A DNA stretch of 64,000 nucleotides, from the NCBI RefSeq assembly GCF_947488515.1, contig NZ_CANKZF010000002.1, positions 532,294-596,293 on the forward strand, read 5' to 3'. The position numbers and the translations under genes were made by a program. Source of the stretch: an uncultured Nocardioides sp. (GTDB lineage: Bacteria; Actinomycetota; Actinomycetes; Propionibacteriales; Nocardioidaceae). The notes beneath the pieces are model-generated. The model was not told the DNA's origin and made no database searches. It saw only the letters and a program-made list of their open reading frames with translations. Each line of letters starts with the position of its first letter. Position 1 is the stretch's first letter. Shown here one piece after another: positions 48,299-55,614 of the stretch.

Positions 48299-48592
48299 AT
48301 GGACGCAGCCGAGCACATCACAGCCCAGCAGGCGACTGCTGCCGGGCTGAGCGAGCGCGACGGCGAGATCCTCGAGTTCGAGCGGCACTGGTGGAAGTAC
48401 GCCGGTGCCAAGGAGCAGGCCGTCCGCGAGAAGTTCGACATGTCCTCCACCCGCTACTACCAGGTCCTCAACGCGCTGATCGACCGTCCCGAGGCGCTCG
48501 AGGCCGACCCGCTGCTCGTACGCCGCCTCCGCCGGCTACGGGCCTCCCGCCAGCGGCAGCGCTCGGCGCGCCGCCTCGGGTTCGAGATCTGA
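48299..48592 (+). CDS. DUF3263 protein (small actinobacterial DNA-binding-like protein)
   Basis: A 97-residue basic protein of the DUF3263 family. The core LSERDGEILEFERHWWKYAGAKEQAVREKF with DMSSTRYYQVLNALIDRPEAL is the conserved family sequence and looks helix-turn-helix-like; the C-terminus is arginine-rich. Its function is not established, but it may bind nucleic acid. The ATG at 48299 is used; an out-of-frame ATG at 48292 is a shadow. A LytR_C gene follows, the same pairing as in Mycobacterium (Rv0430-Rv0431). Confidence 0.85.
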   Translation: MDAAEHITAQQATAAGLSERDGEILEFERHWWKYAGAKEQAVREKFDMSSTRYYQVLNALIDRPEALEADPLLVRRLRRLRASRQRQRSARRLGFEI

Positions 48593-48653
48593 CACCACCT
48601 CGCACTCATCTCTGACTGAACGGCCCGCCCTCTCACGATTGGTCACCTTCCCC

Positions 48654-49202
48654 ATGGCCTCCTTCCCCAGCCCCGGCCGACCCGCGTCCCGTCGTCGTGA
48701 CGAGCGCGGCGTGGCCTTCCCGTCCCCGCTCGTGATGCTGTCGGTCCTCGCCGTCGCGATGGCCTCGATCACCTTCGTCGCGACCCGCGACCAGGCGCCG
48801 ACCGAGCGCCGCGTCGACACGGCCACGATCGCCAGCGCCGACCAGTCGCCCAGCGCCGAGCCGTCCCAGACGGTGGCCGAGACCCCGTCACCCGAGCCCA
48901 AGCCCAAGCCCAAGCCGCAGGTCAAGCGGGGCGAGGTCTACGTCGAGGTCTACAACAACTCCGGCATCCGGGGGCTCGCCGCCGAGACCGCCGCGAAGGC
49001 CACCGGTGTGGGCTGGGCCGTGGTCGGCGAGGACAACTGGCAGGGCCTCATCCCCACCAGCACCGTCTACTTCCCGCCCCGGCTCAAGGCTGCCGGCAAG
49101 CAGCTCGCCCTCGACCTGGGGATCAAGCGCACGGCGCCGGCCGTCGGCGTGATGAAGCGCGACCGGCTCACCATCATCCTCACCGCCGACGCCCCGCGCT
49201 GA
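48654..49202 (+). CDS. Membrane-anchored LytR_C-domain protein
   Basis: A 182-residue protein with one membrane helix near residues 22-42, a proline/lysine-rich extracytoplasmic linker (EPKPKPKPKPQVK) and a C-terminal LytR_C domain (YVEVYNNSGIRGLAAETAAK to the end). LytR_C domains occur alone or with LytR-CpsA-Psr enzymes and may bind wall polymers. The enzyme domain is absent here, so a structural or regulatory wall role is likely. The ATG at 48654 is used; the upstream TTG at 48639 is an alternative. Confidence 0.85.
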   Translation: MASFPSPGRPASRRRDERGVAFPSPLVMLSVLAVAMASITFVATRDQAPTERRVDTATIASADQSPSAEPSQTVAETPSPEPKPKPKPQVKRGEVYVEVYNNSGIRGLAAETAAKATGVGWAVVGEDNWQGLIPTSTVYFPPRLKAAGKQLALDLGIKRTAPAVGVMKRDRLTIILTADAPR

Positions 49203-49278
49203 GCCACGACCCTCCCTCGCCCCGGTGCAACCGCGGGCAGGGTCGGCGCACGTGCGCCGCACGTGGTTGGGTTGACCC

Positions 49279-50109
49279 ATGGAGTTCACCTCCGACGACG
49301 CGCGCGCCCACTACGACGCCGTACGCGACGTCCTCGATGGCGTCGTCGTCGGCCTCGACTTCGACGGCACGCTGTCACCCGTCGTCGACGACCCCGAGGC
49401 GGCCCGCCTGCACCCCGCGGCCCCGGGCGCGCTGCTCGAGCTCGCCGAGGCGGTGCGCGCGGTCGCGGTGATCACCGGTCGGCCGGCGCGCCAGGCCATC
49501 GCCATGGGCGACCTCGACGCACTCGGCAACGCCATGCTCGACCGCGGTGCCGAGCTGTTCGTCTTCGGCCAGTACGGCAACGAGCGCTGGTCGGCCACCG
49601 AGCAGCGCATCCGGTCGCCGCGGCCGCCGGCCGGACTGGCGAGCTTCGAGCGCGAGCTGCCGTCCGTCCTGCGCAGCGCCGGCGCCGCCGGGGCGTACGT
49701 CGAGGAGAAGGGCCTCGCGGTCGCCGTGCACACCCGCCGCATGGACGACCCGGCCGGCACCTTCGAGCGGCTGGTGAAGCCCATCTCCGCCCTCGCCGAG
49801 CGCCACCACCTCACGATCGAGCCCGGTCGCAACGTCATCGAGGTGCGCTCGGGTGACATGCACAAGGGTCACGCCCTGCGGGCCTTCGTCGCCGAGCAGG
49901 AGGCCACCGGGGTGGTCTTCGGCGGCGACGACCTCGGCGACGTCGAGGCGTTCGAGGCGGTGCGCTCGTTGCGCGCCGAGGGCCTGCCCGGCCTGGTGGT
50001 GTGCTCGGCCTCGACCGAGCGCCCCGACCTGGTCCGGCTCGCCGACGTGGTCGTCGACGGGCCCCAGGGCGTCGTGGAGCTCCTGACCGCTCTCCCCACC
50101 CGCCGCTGA
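49279..50109 (+). CDS. otsB: Trehalose-6-phosphate phosphatase
   Basis: A 276-residue HAD-family phosphatase that removes phosphate from trehalose-6-phosphate. The catalytic pair D27 and D29 lies in GLDFDGTLSP. The second motif appears as VITGRPA, the lysine motif as MHKGHALRAF, and the third, metal-binding motif as GGDDLGDVEAF. Together with otsA on the opposite strand it makes trehalose, a stress protectant and wall-lipid precursor. The ATG follows TTGGGT by six bases. Confidence 0.94.
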   Translation: MEFTSDDARAHYDAVRDVLDGVVVGLDFDGTLSPVVDDPEAARLHPAAPGALLELAEAVRAVAVITGRPARQAIAMGDLDALGNAMLDRGAELFVFGQYGNERWSATEQRIRSPRPPAGLASFERELPSVLRSAGAAGAYVEEKGLAVAVHTRRMDDPAGTFERLVKPISALAERHHLTIEPGRNVIEVRSGDMHKGHALRAFVAEQEATGVVFGGDDLGDVEAFEAVRSLRAEGLPGLVVCSASTERPDLVRLADVVVDGPQGVVELLTALPTRR

Positions 50110-50146
50110 CCGCTCCGCGGACGCCGTCCTGACCACATCGTGGACT

Positions 50147-50180
50147 CGATGTGCACATCGTGAGACGGCCTGCCTAGGCT
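50147..50180 (+). promoter_or_regulatory. Promoter of the SAM-riboswitch operon with an overlapping palindrome
   Basis: A 17-base spacer separates -35 TGCACA (50152-50157) from -10 TAGGCT (50175-50180). The -35 lies inside the perfect 14-bp palindrome CGATGTGCACATCG (50147-50160), and a further CACATCG lies at 50134-50140. A repressor binding there would block the promoter. The riboswitch begins eight bases after the -10. Confidence 0.55.
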
Positions 50181-50187
50181 GAGCGTG

Positions 50188-50323
50188 CTCATCACGAGGG
50201 ACTGAGGGAACGGCCCGACGAAGTCCCGGCAACCACCCGCGAGCCTCCTGTCCGCCTCACGGCCGACAGTCGCGGGAGCAGGTGCCAAATCCGACCCCAG
50301 CGAGAGTCGCGGGGACAGATGAG
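50188..50323 (+). promoter_or_regulatory. SAM riboswitch (SAM-I/SAM-IV clan)
   Basis: P1 forms between CTCATC (50188-50193) and GATGAG (50318-50323). The conserved core includes AGGGAACGGCCCGACGAAG followed by GGCAACC (50228-50234) and GGTGCCAAATCC (50281-50292). A further CCCC/GGGG helix follows. These are the binding-site signatures of the S-box family in actinobacteria. P1 directly abuts the ribosome site AAGGAGG (50324-50330), so SAM binding should control translation of the thrC-like gene. I cannot decide between SAM-I and SAM-IV without covariance search. Confidence 0.88.
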
Positions 50324-50335
50324 AAGGAGGACTTC

Positions 50336-51619
50336 ATGAGCACCTTGCTGGACGAGAACACCACTGGCACCCCGTCGAAGGGCCTGCGCGAGGGTGCCTT
50401 CGGCAATGCCCGCGCCCTGGCCTGCCGCGAGTGCGGGCACGAGGTCGCGCTCGGCCCCTTCTACGCGTGTCCGGAGTGCTTCGGGCCGCTCGAGGTGGCC
50501 TACGACTTCCCGACGGTGACCCGCGAGGAGATCGCCGCCGGCCCGAGCAACATCTGGCGCTACAAGGCGCTCCTCCCGGTGCCCGACGACATCGAGCAGA
50601 GCCCCAACACCGAGCCCGGCTTCACCCGGCTGCTCGAGGCGAAGAACCTCGCACGGGAGCTCGGCCTCGAGAAGCTGTGGGTGAAGGACGACTCGACCAA
50701 CCCGACCAACTCCTTCAAGGACCGCGTGGTCGCCTGCGCCCTGAGCGCGGCCCGCGAGCTCGACGCCAAGGTCTTCGCCTGCCCCTCGACGGGCAACCTC
50801 GCCAACGCCGTCGCCGCGGCCGGCGCCCGGGCCGGGATCAAGACGGTCGTCTTCATCCCGAGCAACCTCGAGAAGCCCAAGCAGGTCAACTCGGCCGTCT
50901 ACACCGACCGCCTCGTGGCGGTCGACGGCAACTACGACGACGTCAACAAGCTCGCCTCGGAGATCGCCGGCGAGGAGGAGGGCTGGGCGTTCGTCAACGT
51001 CAACGTGCGCCCCTTCTACGCCGAGGGCTCCAAGACGCTGGGCTACGAGATCGCCGAGCAGCTCGGCTGGCGGCTGCCCGACCAGATCGTCATCCCCGTC
51101 GCGTCCGGCTCGCAGCTGACCAAGGTCGACAAGGCCTTTAAGGAGCTCGTCGCCCTCGGCCTCGTCGAGGACAAGCCCTACAAGGTCTTCGGCGCCCAGG
51201 CCACCGGCTGCTCGCCGGTCTCGGTCGCCTACAAGGCCGGCACCGACGCGATCCGCCCGGTCAAGCCCGACACCATCGCGAAGAGCCTGGCCATCGGCAA
51301 CCCGGCCGACGGCATCTACGTCCTCGACATCTGTCGCAGCTCGGGCGGTGCGGTGGAGGACATCACCGATGACGAGGTCCGCGAGGCGATCGTGCTGCTG
51401 GCCCGCACCGAGGGGATCTTCACCGAGACCGCCGGTGGCACCACGGTCGGCGTGCTGAAGAAGCTCGTCGAGAGCGGCCAGCTCGACACCTCGCTCGAGA
51501 CCGTCGTGATCAACACCGGCCACGGCCTCAAGACCCTGGACGCCGTGTCCGACCGGGTCGGCGCCGTCGCCACCATTGCACCGTCCTACGACGCTTTCGT
51601 GGCGTCAGGCGTCGTGTGA
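50336..51619 (+). CDS. thrC: Threonine synthase-like PLP enzyme under SAM riboswitch control
   Basis: A 427-residue fold-type II PLP enzyme of the threonine synthase family, which normally converts O-phosphohomoserine to threonine. The N-terminal zinc-ribbon has C30, C33, C45 and C48. The PLP lysine is K128 in TNSFKDR, and STGNLANAVAAAG, the phosphate-binding loop and GCSPVSVAYKAGT are present. It is preceded by a SAM riboswitch and followed by a CysO-like gene, not by hom or thrB. It may be a paralogue acting in sulfur metabolism. The reaction is inferred, not shown. Confidence 0.82.
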   Translation: MSTLLDENTTGTPSKGLREGAFGNARALACRECGHEVALGPFYACPECFGPLEVAYDFPTVTREEIAAGPSNIWRYKALLPVPDDIEQSPNTEPGFTRLLEAKNLARELGLEKLWVKDDSTNPTNSFKDRVVACALSAARELDAKVFACPSTGNLANAVAAAGARAGIKTVVFIPSNLEKPKQVNSAVYTDRLVAVDGNYDDVNKLASEIAGEEEGWAFVNVNVRPFYAEGSKTLGYEIAEQLGWRLPDQIVIPVASGSQLTKVDKAFKELVALGLVEDKPYKVFGAQATGCSPVSVAYKAGTDAIRPVKPDTIAKSLAIGNPADGIYVLDICRSSGGAVEDITDDEVREAIVLLARTEGIFTETAGGTTVGVLKKLVESGQLDTSLETVVINTGHGLKTLDAVSDRVGAVATIAPSYDAFVASGVV

Positions 51620-51739
51620 GCGACTCTGGTGGAGCGTCTGCTGCGTTGTCGGCGCTTGACGACCCGCTCCGCTCCAAGGTCGCCTGCGCCCCTCCGCCTT
51701 GCAGCCGCACGCACCAGAGCACTCGCACGACACCTGAGC
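51618..51739. repeat. Imperfect hairpin/REP-like element between thrC and cysO
   Basis: The gap holds outer arms related as GTGTGAGCGACTCTGGTG against CACCAGAG...GACAC, and an inner C/T-rich stretch with CCGCTCCGCTCC and CCTCCGCC. An out-of-frame reverse ORF here is not convincing as a gene. It may be a terminator/attenuator or a dispersed intergenic repeat. Confidence 0.4.
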
Positions 51740-51752
51740 AAAGGAAGCCCTC

Positions 51753-52028
51753 ATGACAGTCTCCGTCCGGATCCCGACCATCCTCCGCACCTACACCGGC
51801 GGTGAGTCCGAGGTCAGCGCCGAGGGCGCCACCCTGGCCGCGGTGCTCGACGACCTCGACGCCCGCTACTCCGGCATCAAGGGCCGCATCCTCGACGAGG
51901 CGGGCAAGCTGCGCCGCTTCGTCAACGTCTACGTCGGCAACGACGACGTGCGGTTCCTCGACGAGCTGGAGACCGCCACGCCCGACGGCGTGCAGATCTC
52001 GGTGATCCCGGCGGTCGCCGGGGGCTGA
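51753..52028 (+). CDS. CysO-like MoaD/ThiS-family sulfur carrier
   Basis: A 91-residue ubiquitin-fold protein. Its sequence (PTILRTYTGGESEVSAEGATL, DLDARYSGIKGRI, KLRRFVNVYVGNDDVRF, VSVIPAVAGG-type ending) closely resembles mycobacterial CysO, whose C-terminal GG is thiocarboxylated and donates sulfur to make cysteine. It ends in GG. AAGGAAG lies before the ATG. CysM and the Mec+ peptidase are not nearby, while a thrC-like gene and SAM riboswitch are directly upstream. Confidence 0.88.
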   Translation: MTVSVRIPTILRTYTGGESEVSAEGATLAAVLDDLDARYSGIKGRILDEAGKLRRFVNVYVGNDDVRFLDELETATPDGVQISVIPAVAGG

Positions 52029-52047
52029 GTTCCGGCGACCGTGTCCG

Positions 52048-52545
52048 TCACTGAGCCCGTACGTCGACCACGGCGGCGTTGCCGCGGTCGTCGACCCGCA
52101 GCTCGGCGACCGCGCCGTCGCGCAGCAGGTGCTCGGCCTCCTGGGCGTCGTCCTGCGGGAGGAACCAGCTCTCGATGCCGCACCGGACCTGCCACGACCG
52201 GTCGTCGCAGGCGAGGTAGGGGCCGTCCTCGGGCCGCTTGCGGGACCACGCGTCACCGATCCAGACGCCGTCCTCCTCGACCAGCGTGATGTAGACCTCG
52301 CCGGACTCCCCGTCGTCCAGCGAACCGAGCCCGGGCTCGACGAGCGACTGGGACCCGTCCTGGCGCAGGTCGGGGTAGTCGAGGGCGACGTACGCGCCGC
52401 GGAACGGGTCGATCGGGTCGACCGGTGCCACCCGCACCAGGTAGGTGTCGCCGGCGATCCGGGCGGAGAGCTGCGGTGCGACGGCCAGGCCGACGAGCGC
52501 GAGCTGGCTGGCGGCGACGACCGCGATGGTCAGGACGATCTTCAT
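52048..52545 (-). CDS. GDYXXLXY-domain membrane-anchored protein
   Basis: A 165-residue protein with one N-terminal signal-anchor helix (IVLTIAVVAASQLALVGLAV). The GDYXXLXY motif appears as FRGAYVALDYPDL, with alanine replacing the usual aspartate. The rest is beta-rich and acidic, with two cysteines near the C-terminus. Function is unknown. It overlaps the upstream DUF2157 gene by four bases, which is the standard partner of this family in bacteria. Confidence 0.8.
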   Translation of the reverse strand: MKIVLTIAVVAASQLALVGLAVAPQLSARIAGDTYLVRVAPVDPIDPFRGAYVALDYPDLRQDGSQSLVEPGLGSLDDGESGEVYITLVEEDGVWIGDAWSRKRPEDGPYLACDDRSWQVRCGIESWFLPQDDAQEAEHLLRDGAVAELRVDDRGNAAVVDVRAQ

Positions 52546-53774
52546 CGGTCGGTTCCCTTCGTGTCGGTGGCGGTGTCGGCGGGGTCGAGGGCCTGCACCA
52601 GCTCCCGGCGGGCCCGGTCGAACAGGAATCCGGTGCCGAGGAAGACGGTGCCGAGCACCACGAACAGCCAGGCGCCGGTGACGATGGGCGCGAAGACGGC
52701 GAAGCTCTGGAAGGTCGTGAACACGACCAGCCCGACCATCGCCATCCAGGTCAGGGCCTGGTGGTCGCGCACGGTGCCGAGCGCGACGAGGGCGACGGCC
52801 AGGAGCACGTAGGCGACGACGGAGATCGCTGCGTGCGCCCAGTCGGCCCCGTCCACAGCGGTCGTGTCGGTCCCGGTGGTCCACAGGCTCAGCGACGTGG
52901 CGGTCAGCAGCACGGCGATGGCGCCCAGCGGCTCGAGGATGCCTGCGCCGCGGCGGACGACGCCGGCGAGGACCGTCGCAGCTGCTGCGACGGCGACCGC
53001 GACCACGAGCCAGGTCGACCACGTCAGGCCGTCGCTGCCCGTGTCGGGGATCGCGGCGACGAACAGCGCCGCGAGCGCCATGCCGCCGGCGACCGTGCGC
53101 CAGGTCCAGGCGAACCCGTCGATCCACCCGTCGTGCAGGACCGCGAGGGCAGCGGCGAAGACGGCTCCGGCGCCGAGCAGCACGACGACCGTGGTCCCGT
53201 CCTGGGCGTCCCACAGGGGCTGCATGAACCACCAGGTGACGCCGGTGACGACACCGACGAGGAAGGGCAGGTGGGCCCGCGTCAGGTAGGCGTGGATGAA
53301 CGCGCCGACGGCCCAGAGCCCGATGAGCCGCGGCTCGTACGAAGGGACCTGCAGCGACTGGGCGGCCTGGAAGATGACGGCGCCGGCACCAAGTGCCGCG
53401 AGGAGTCGTGCGGCGCCGACCAGGGGCGGCGACGCGTGGCGCGCCGCGAGTGTCTCGCCGCCCACGAGGAAGGCCAGCCACAGGGCAGCCACTGCGGCGA
53501 AGCGTGTCAGGGGCGAGAGCTCGTCGAGGTTGGCGGCGACCAGCCAAATCAGCCCCACCCCGACGAAGCCGCCGCCGAGGTAGAGCAGGACCCGCCCCAC
53601 GCTGACGCGGGCGTGGTGCTCGGAGCGGTAGCGCGCCGCGATGCGCGCGGCCTGCTCCTCGCCGATGAGGCCCTCCGAGGTCCAGTCGGCGAGCTCGTGG
53701 TGCAGCCAGGCGAGCTGCCGCGGCGCGACCGGCCGGGTCGCGAGGGCGGGTGCCGGTGACGAGGTGTCGGTCAT
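52542..53774 (-). CDS. DUF2157 polytopic membrane protein
   Basis: A 410-residue membrane protein with an N-terminal cytoplasmic DUF2157 helical segment (LAWLHHELADWTSEGLIGEEQAARIAARY) and about eleven membrane helices. The function is not known. It is translated with the following GDYXXLXY gene, which supports a two-protein membrane complex. The ATG follows CACGGT by six bases. A divergent SGNH hydrolase gene begins 77 bases away. Confidence 0.82.
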   Translation of the reverse strand: MTDTSSPAPALATRPVAPRQLAWLHHELADWTSEGLIGEEQAARIAARYRSEHHARVSVGRVLLYLGGGFVGVGLIWLVAANLDELSPLTRFAAVAALWLAFLVGGETLAARHASPPLVGAARLLAALGAGAVIFQAAQSLQVPSYEPRLIGLWAVGAFIHAYLTRAHLPFLVGVVTGVTWWFMQPLWDAQDGTTVVVLLGAGAVFAAALAVLHDGWIDGFAWTWRTVAGGMALAALFVAAIPDTGSDGLTWSTWLVVAVAVAAAATVLAGVVRRGAGILEPLGAIAVLLTATSLSLWTTGTDTTAVDGADWAHAAISVVAYVLLAVALVALGTVRDHQALTWMAMVGLVVFTTFQSFAVFAPIVTGAWLFVVLGTVFLGTGFLFDRARRELVQALDPADTATDTKGTDR

Positions 53775-53850
53775 GCCCCCACCGTGGCCCGGTGCAGCCG
53801 GGTTGTCCTGAGTACATCGACCCATATGTGGGGTGCCGTTGGGTGGCGGG

Positions 53851-54738
53851 ATGCCCGGGGTTGCGCAGGCGTTCAGGTGGGTCTGGTTCACAGGGGGCGT
53901 GGGGAGCAGACACCTGACCCGGGCCGGCGTCACGCTGGCCGTCCTCGGCGGCGTGGCGGGAGGGACGGCGTACGGCGCCCGCGAGCTGTTGCGCCGACAG
54001 GCGGCGCAGGCCCGGCGTGCGATCGGCAAGCCGTTGGGGGAGCGGGCGCCGGACGCCGACCGCCACTACAAGAAGAAGCATGGCGAACCGGTGGACCTGC
54101 TGGTGCTCGGCGACTCCATCGCCGCGGGCCTGGGCGCGGACCGGGCCAAGGACACCCTCGGCAGCCGACTGGCGCGTGGCATCGCCGCCGGCGCCGGACG
54201 CTCGGTGCGGCTCAGGACGGCGGCGGTGGTCGGCTCGGAGAGCAGCATGCTCTCCTCCCAGCTCGACTCCCTGCCCCGGGGATATCGCCCGGACGTGGCC
54301 GTCATCGTGGTCGGTGGCAACGACGTCACCCACCGGGTGCCGGTCGCCGAGTCCGTACGCCACCTGGCCGAGGCCGTCGAGGACCTGCGGGCCCGCGGGA
54401 CGGAGGTCGTCGTCGGCACCTGCCCGGACCTCGGCGCGCTCCGCCCGGTGCCGCAGCCCCTGCGCGCGCTCGGCTCACGTGCCTCGCGGCAGCTGGCGGA
54501 GGCCCAGCGGGAGGCGGCCCTGGCGCGCGGCGCGCGGGTGGTCTCGCTGGCCCACGTGGTGGGTCCGTTCTTCTACACCCTTCCCGAGGAGATGTTCAGC
54601 CTCGACCGCTTCCACCCGAGCGCGCACGGCTACAAGCGCACGGCGAAGGCGATGCTCCCGTCGGTGCTCGCGGCCCTCGGCGTCGTGGCCGACGTGCCGT
54701 TCGGGCACCACGCACCCGACGTGGGTGGGTCAGGCTAG
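53851..54738 (+). CDS. Membrane-anchored SGNH/GDSL hydrolase
   Basis: About 295 residues. A single N-terminal membrane segment (GVTLAVLGGVAGGTAYGA) anchors an extracytoplasmic SGNH hydrolase. Block I is LVLGDSIAAGLG with the catalytic serine, block III is VVGGNDVTH, and block V is DRFHPSAHGY with the catalytic aspartate and histidine. Such enzymes cleave esters or acyl groups on cell-wall glycans or lipids. The ATG at 53851 is preferred because TTGGGT lies six bases before it; GTG 53833 or GTG 53899 are alternatives. Confidence 0.8.
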   Translation: MPGVAQAFRWVWFTGGVGSRHLTRAGVTLAVLGGVAGGTAYGARELLRRQAAQARRAIGKPLGERAPDADRHYKKKHGEPVDLLVLGDSIAAGLGADRAKDTLGSRLARGIAAGAGRSVRLRTAAVVGSESSMLSSQLDSLPRGYRPDVAVIVVGGNDVTHRVPVAESVRHLAEAVEDLRARGTEVVVGTCPDLGALRPVPQPLRALGSRASRQLAEAQREAALARGARVVSLAHVVGPFFYTLPEEMFSLDRFHPSAHGYKRTAKAMLPSVLAALGVVADVPFGHHAPDVGGSG

Positions 54739-54747
54739 GGTTCCCGG

Positions 54748-55614
54748 GTGCGCACCACTGCTCGACGAGCCGGCCAGGCCGTCAAGAAGGCTGCCAAGAA
54801 GGCCGGCCGGATGCAGGCATCGCCCGCACCGGTCGAGCCCGAGCCGCTCGACCCGAAGGCCGAGCGCCGCCGTCGGCTGCTGGCCAGCAACCTGACCGAG
54901 CTGGCCATCGAGTTCCGCACCGACAAGTGGGGCGTCCACAAGTACACGCCCCATTACGAGCGCCACCTGCAGCACCTGCGCGGCGAGTCCTTCACGCTGC
55001 TCGAGCTCGGGATCGGCGGCTACAAGAAGCGTCGCAAGAGCGGTGCCTCGATGAAGATGTGGCGCTGGTTCTTCCCCAAGGCGCGCATCGTCGGGCTCGA
55101 CATCGAGGACAAGTCGTGGCTCACACGGGGTCACATCCACACCTACCTCGGTGACCAGACCGACCCCGAGGTCCTCCAGCGCATCATCGACGAGCAGGGC
55201 GCGCCGTTGGTGGTCATCGACGACGGCAGCCACATCCCCGCCCACGTGCGCGAGTCGTTCCGGATCCTGTTCCCGCTGATGCCCGACGGTGGCATCTACT
55301 GCATCGAGGACATCCAGACGTCCTACTGGCCGGCGTGGGGCGGTCAGCTCGACCCGCGCGCCCCGGGCACGTCGATGGACCTGGTCAAGGACCTCGTCGA
55401 CGGCCTCAACCACGAGGAGTTCCTCCTCGAGGGCTACGAGCCGACCTACACCGACCAGTGGGTGCGGGCCGTGCACTGCTACCACAACCTCGTGATCATC
55501 GAGAAGGGCGACAACCGGGAGGGCACCAACCGCGACGACGTCGCGCACGAGCTCTACGGCGCCTCCGAGCTGCCCGACGACTCCGACGACTCCGACGACT
55601 CCGACGACGCATGA
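54748..55614 (+). CDS. MycE-type class I methyltransferase with a DSD-repeat tail
   Basis: A 288-residue methyltransferase. Its sequence follows the sugar O-methyltransferase family of MycE: DKWG.H.YTPHYE, LLELGIGGYKKRRKSGASMKMW, VGLDIEDKS, GDQTDPEVL, IDDGSHI and GIYCIEDIQTSYWPAWGG. The lysine-rich start (AKKAGR repeats) could bind nucleic acid or envelope. The C-terminus is a DSD repeat encoded by a 9-base tandem (about 55577-55608). The GTG follows TAGGGT by six bases. It overlaps an ATP-grasp gene by four bases. Confidence 0.8.
   Translation: MRTTARRAGQAVKKAAKKAGRMQASPAPVEPEPLDPKAERRRRLLASNLTELAIEFRTDKWGVHKYTPHYERHLQHLRGESFTLLELGIGGYKKRRKSGASMKMWRWFFPKARIVGLDIEDKSWLTRGHIHTYLGDQTDPEVLQRIIDEQGAPLVVIDDGSHIPAHVRESFRILFPLMPDGGIYCIEDIQTSYWPAWGGQLDPRAPGTSMDLVKDLVDGLNHEEFLLEGYEPTYTDQWVRAVHCYHNLVIIEKGDNREGTNRDDVAHELYGASELPDDSDDSDDSDDA

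Noticed and set aside
51605-51790. Reverse 61-codon ORF between the thrC-like and CysO-like genes
   Set aside because: It overlaps the repeat-like hairpin and the start of the CysO-like gene; no ribosome site or conserved pattern supports it.
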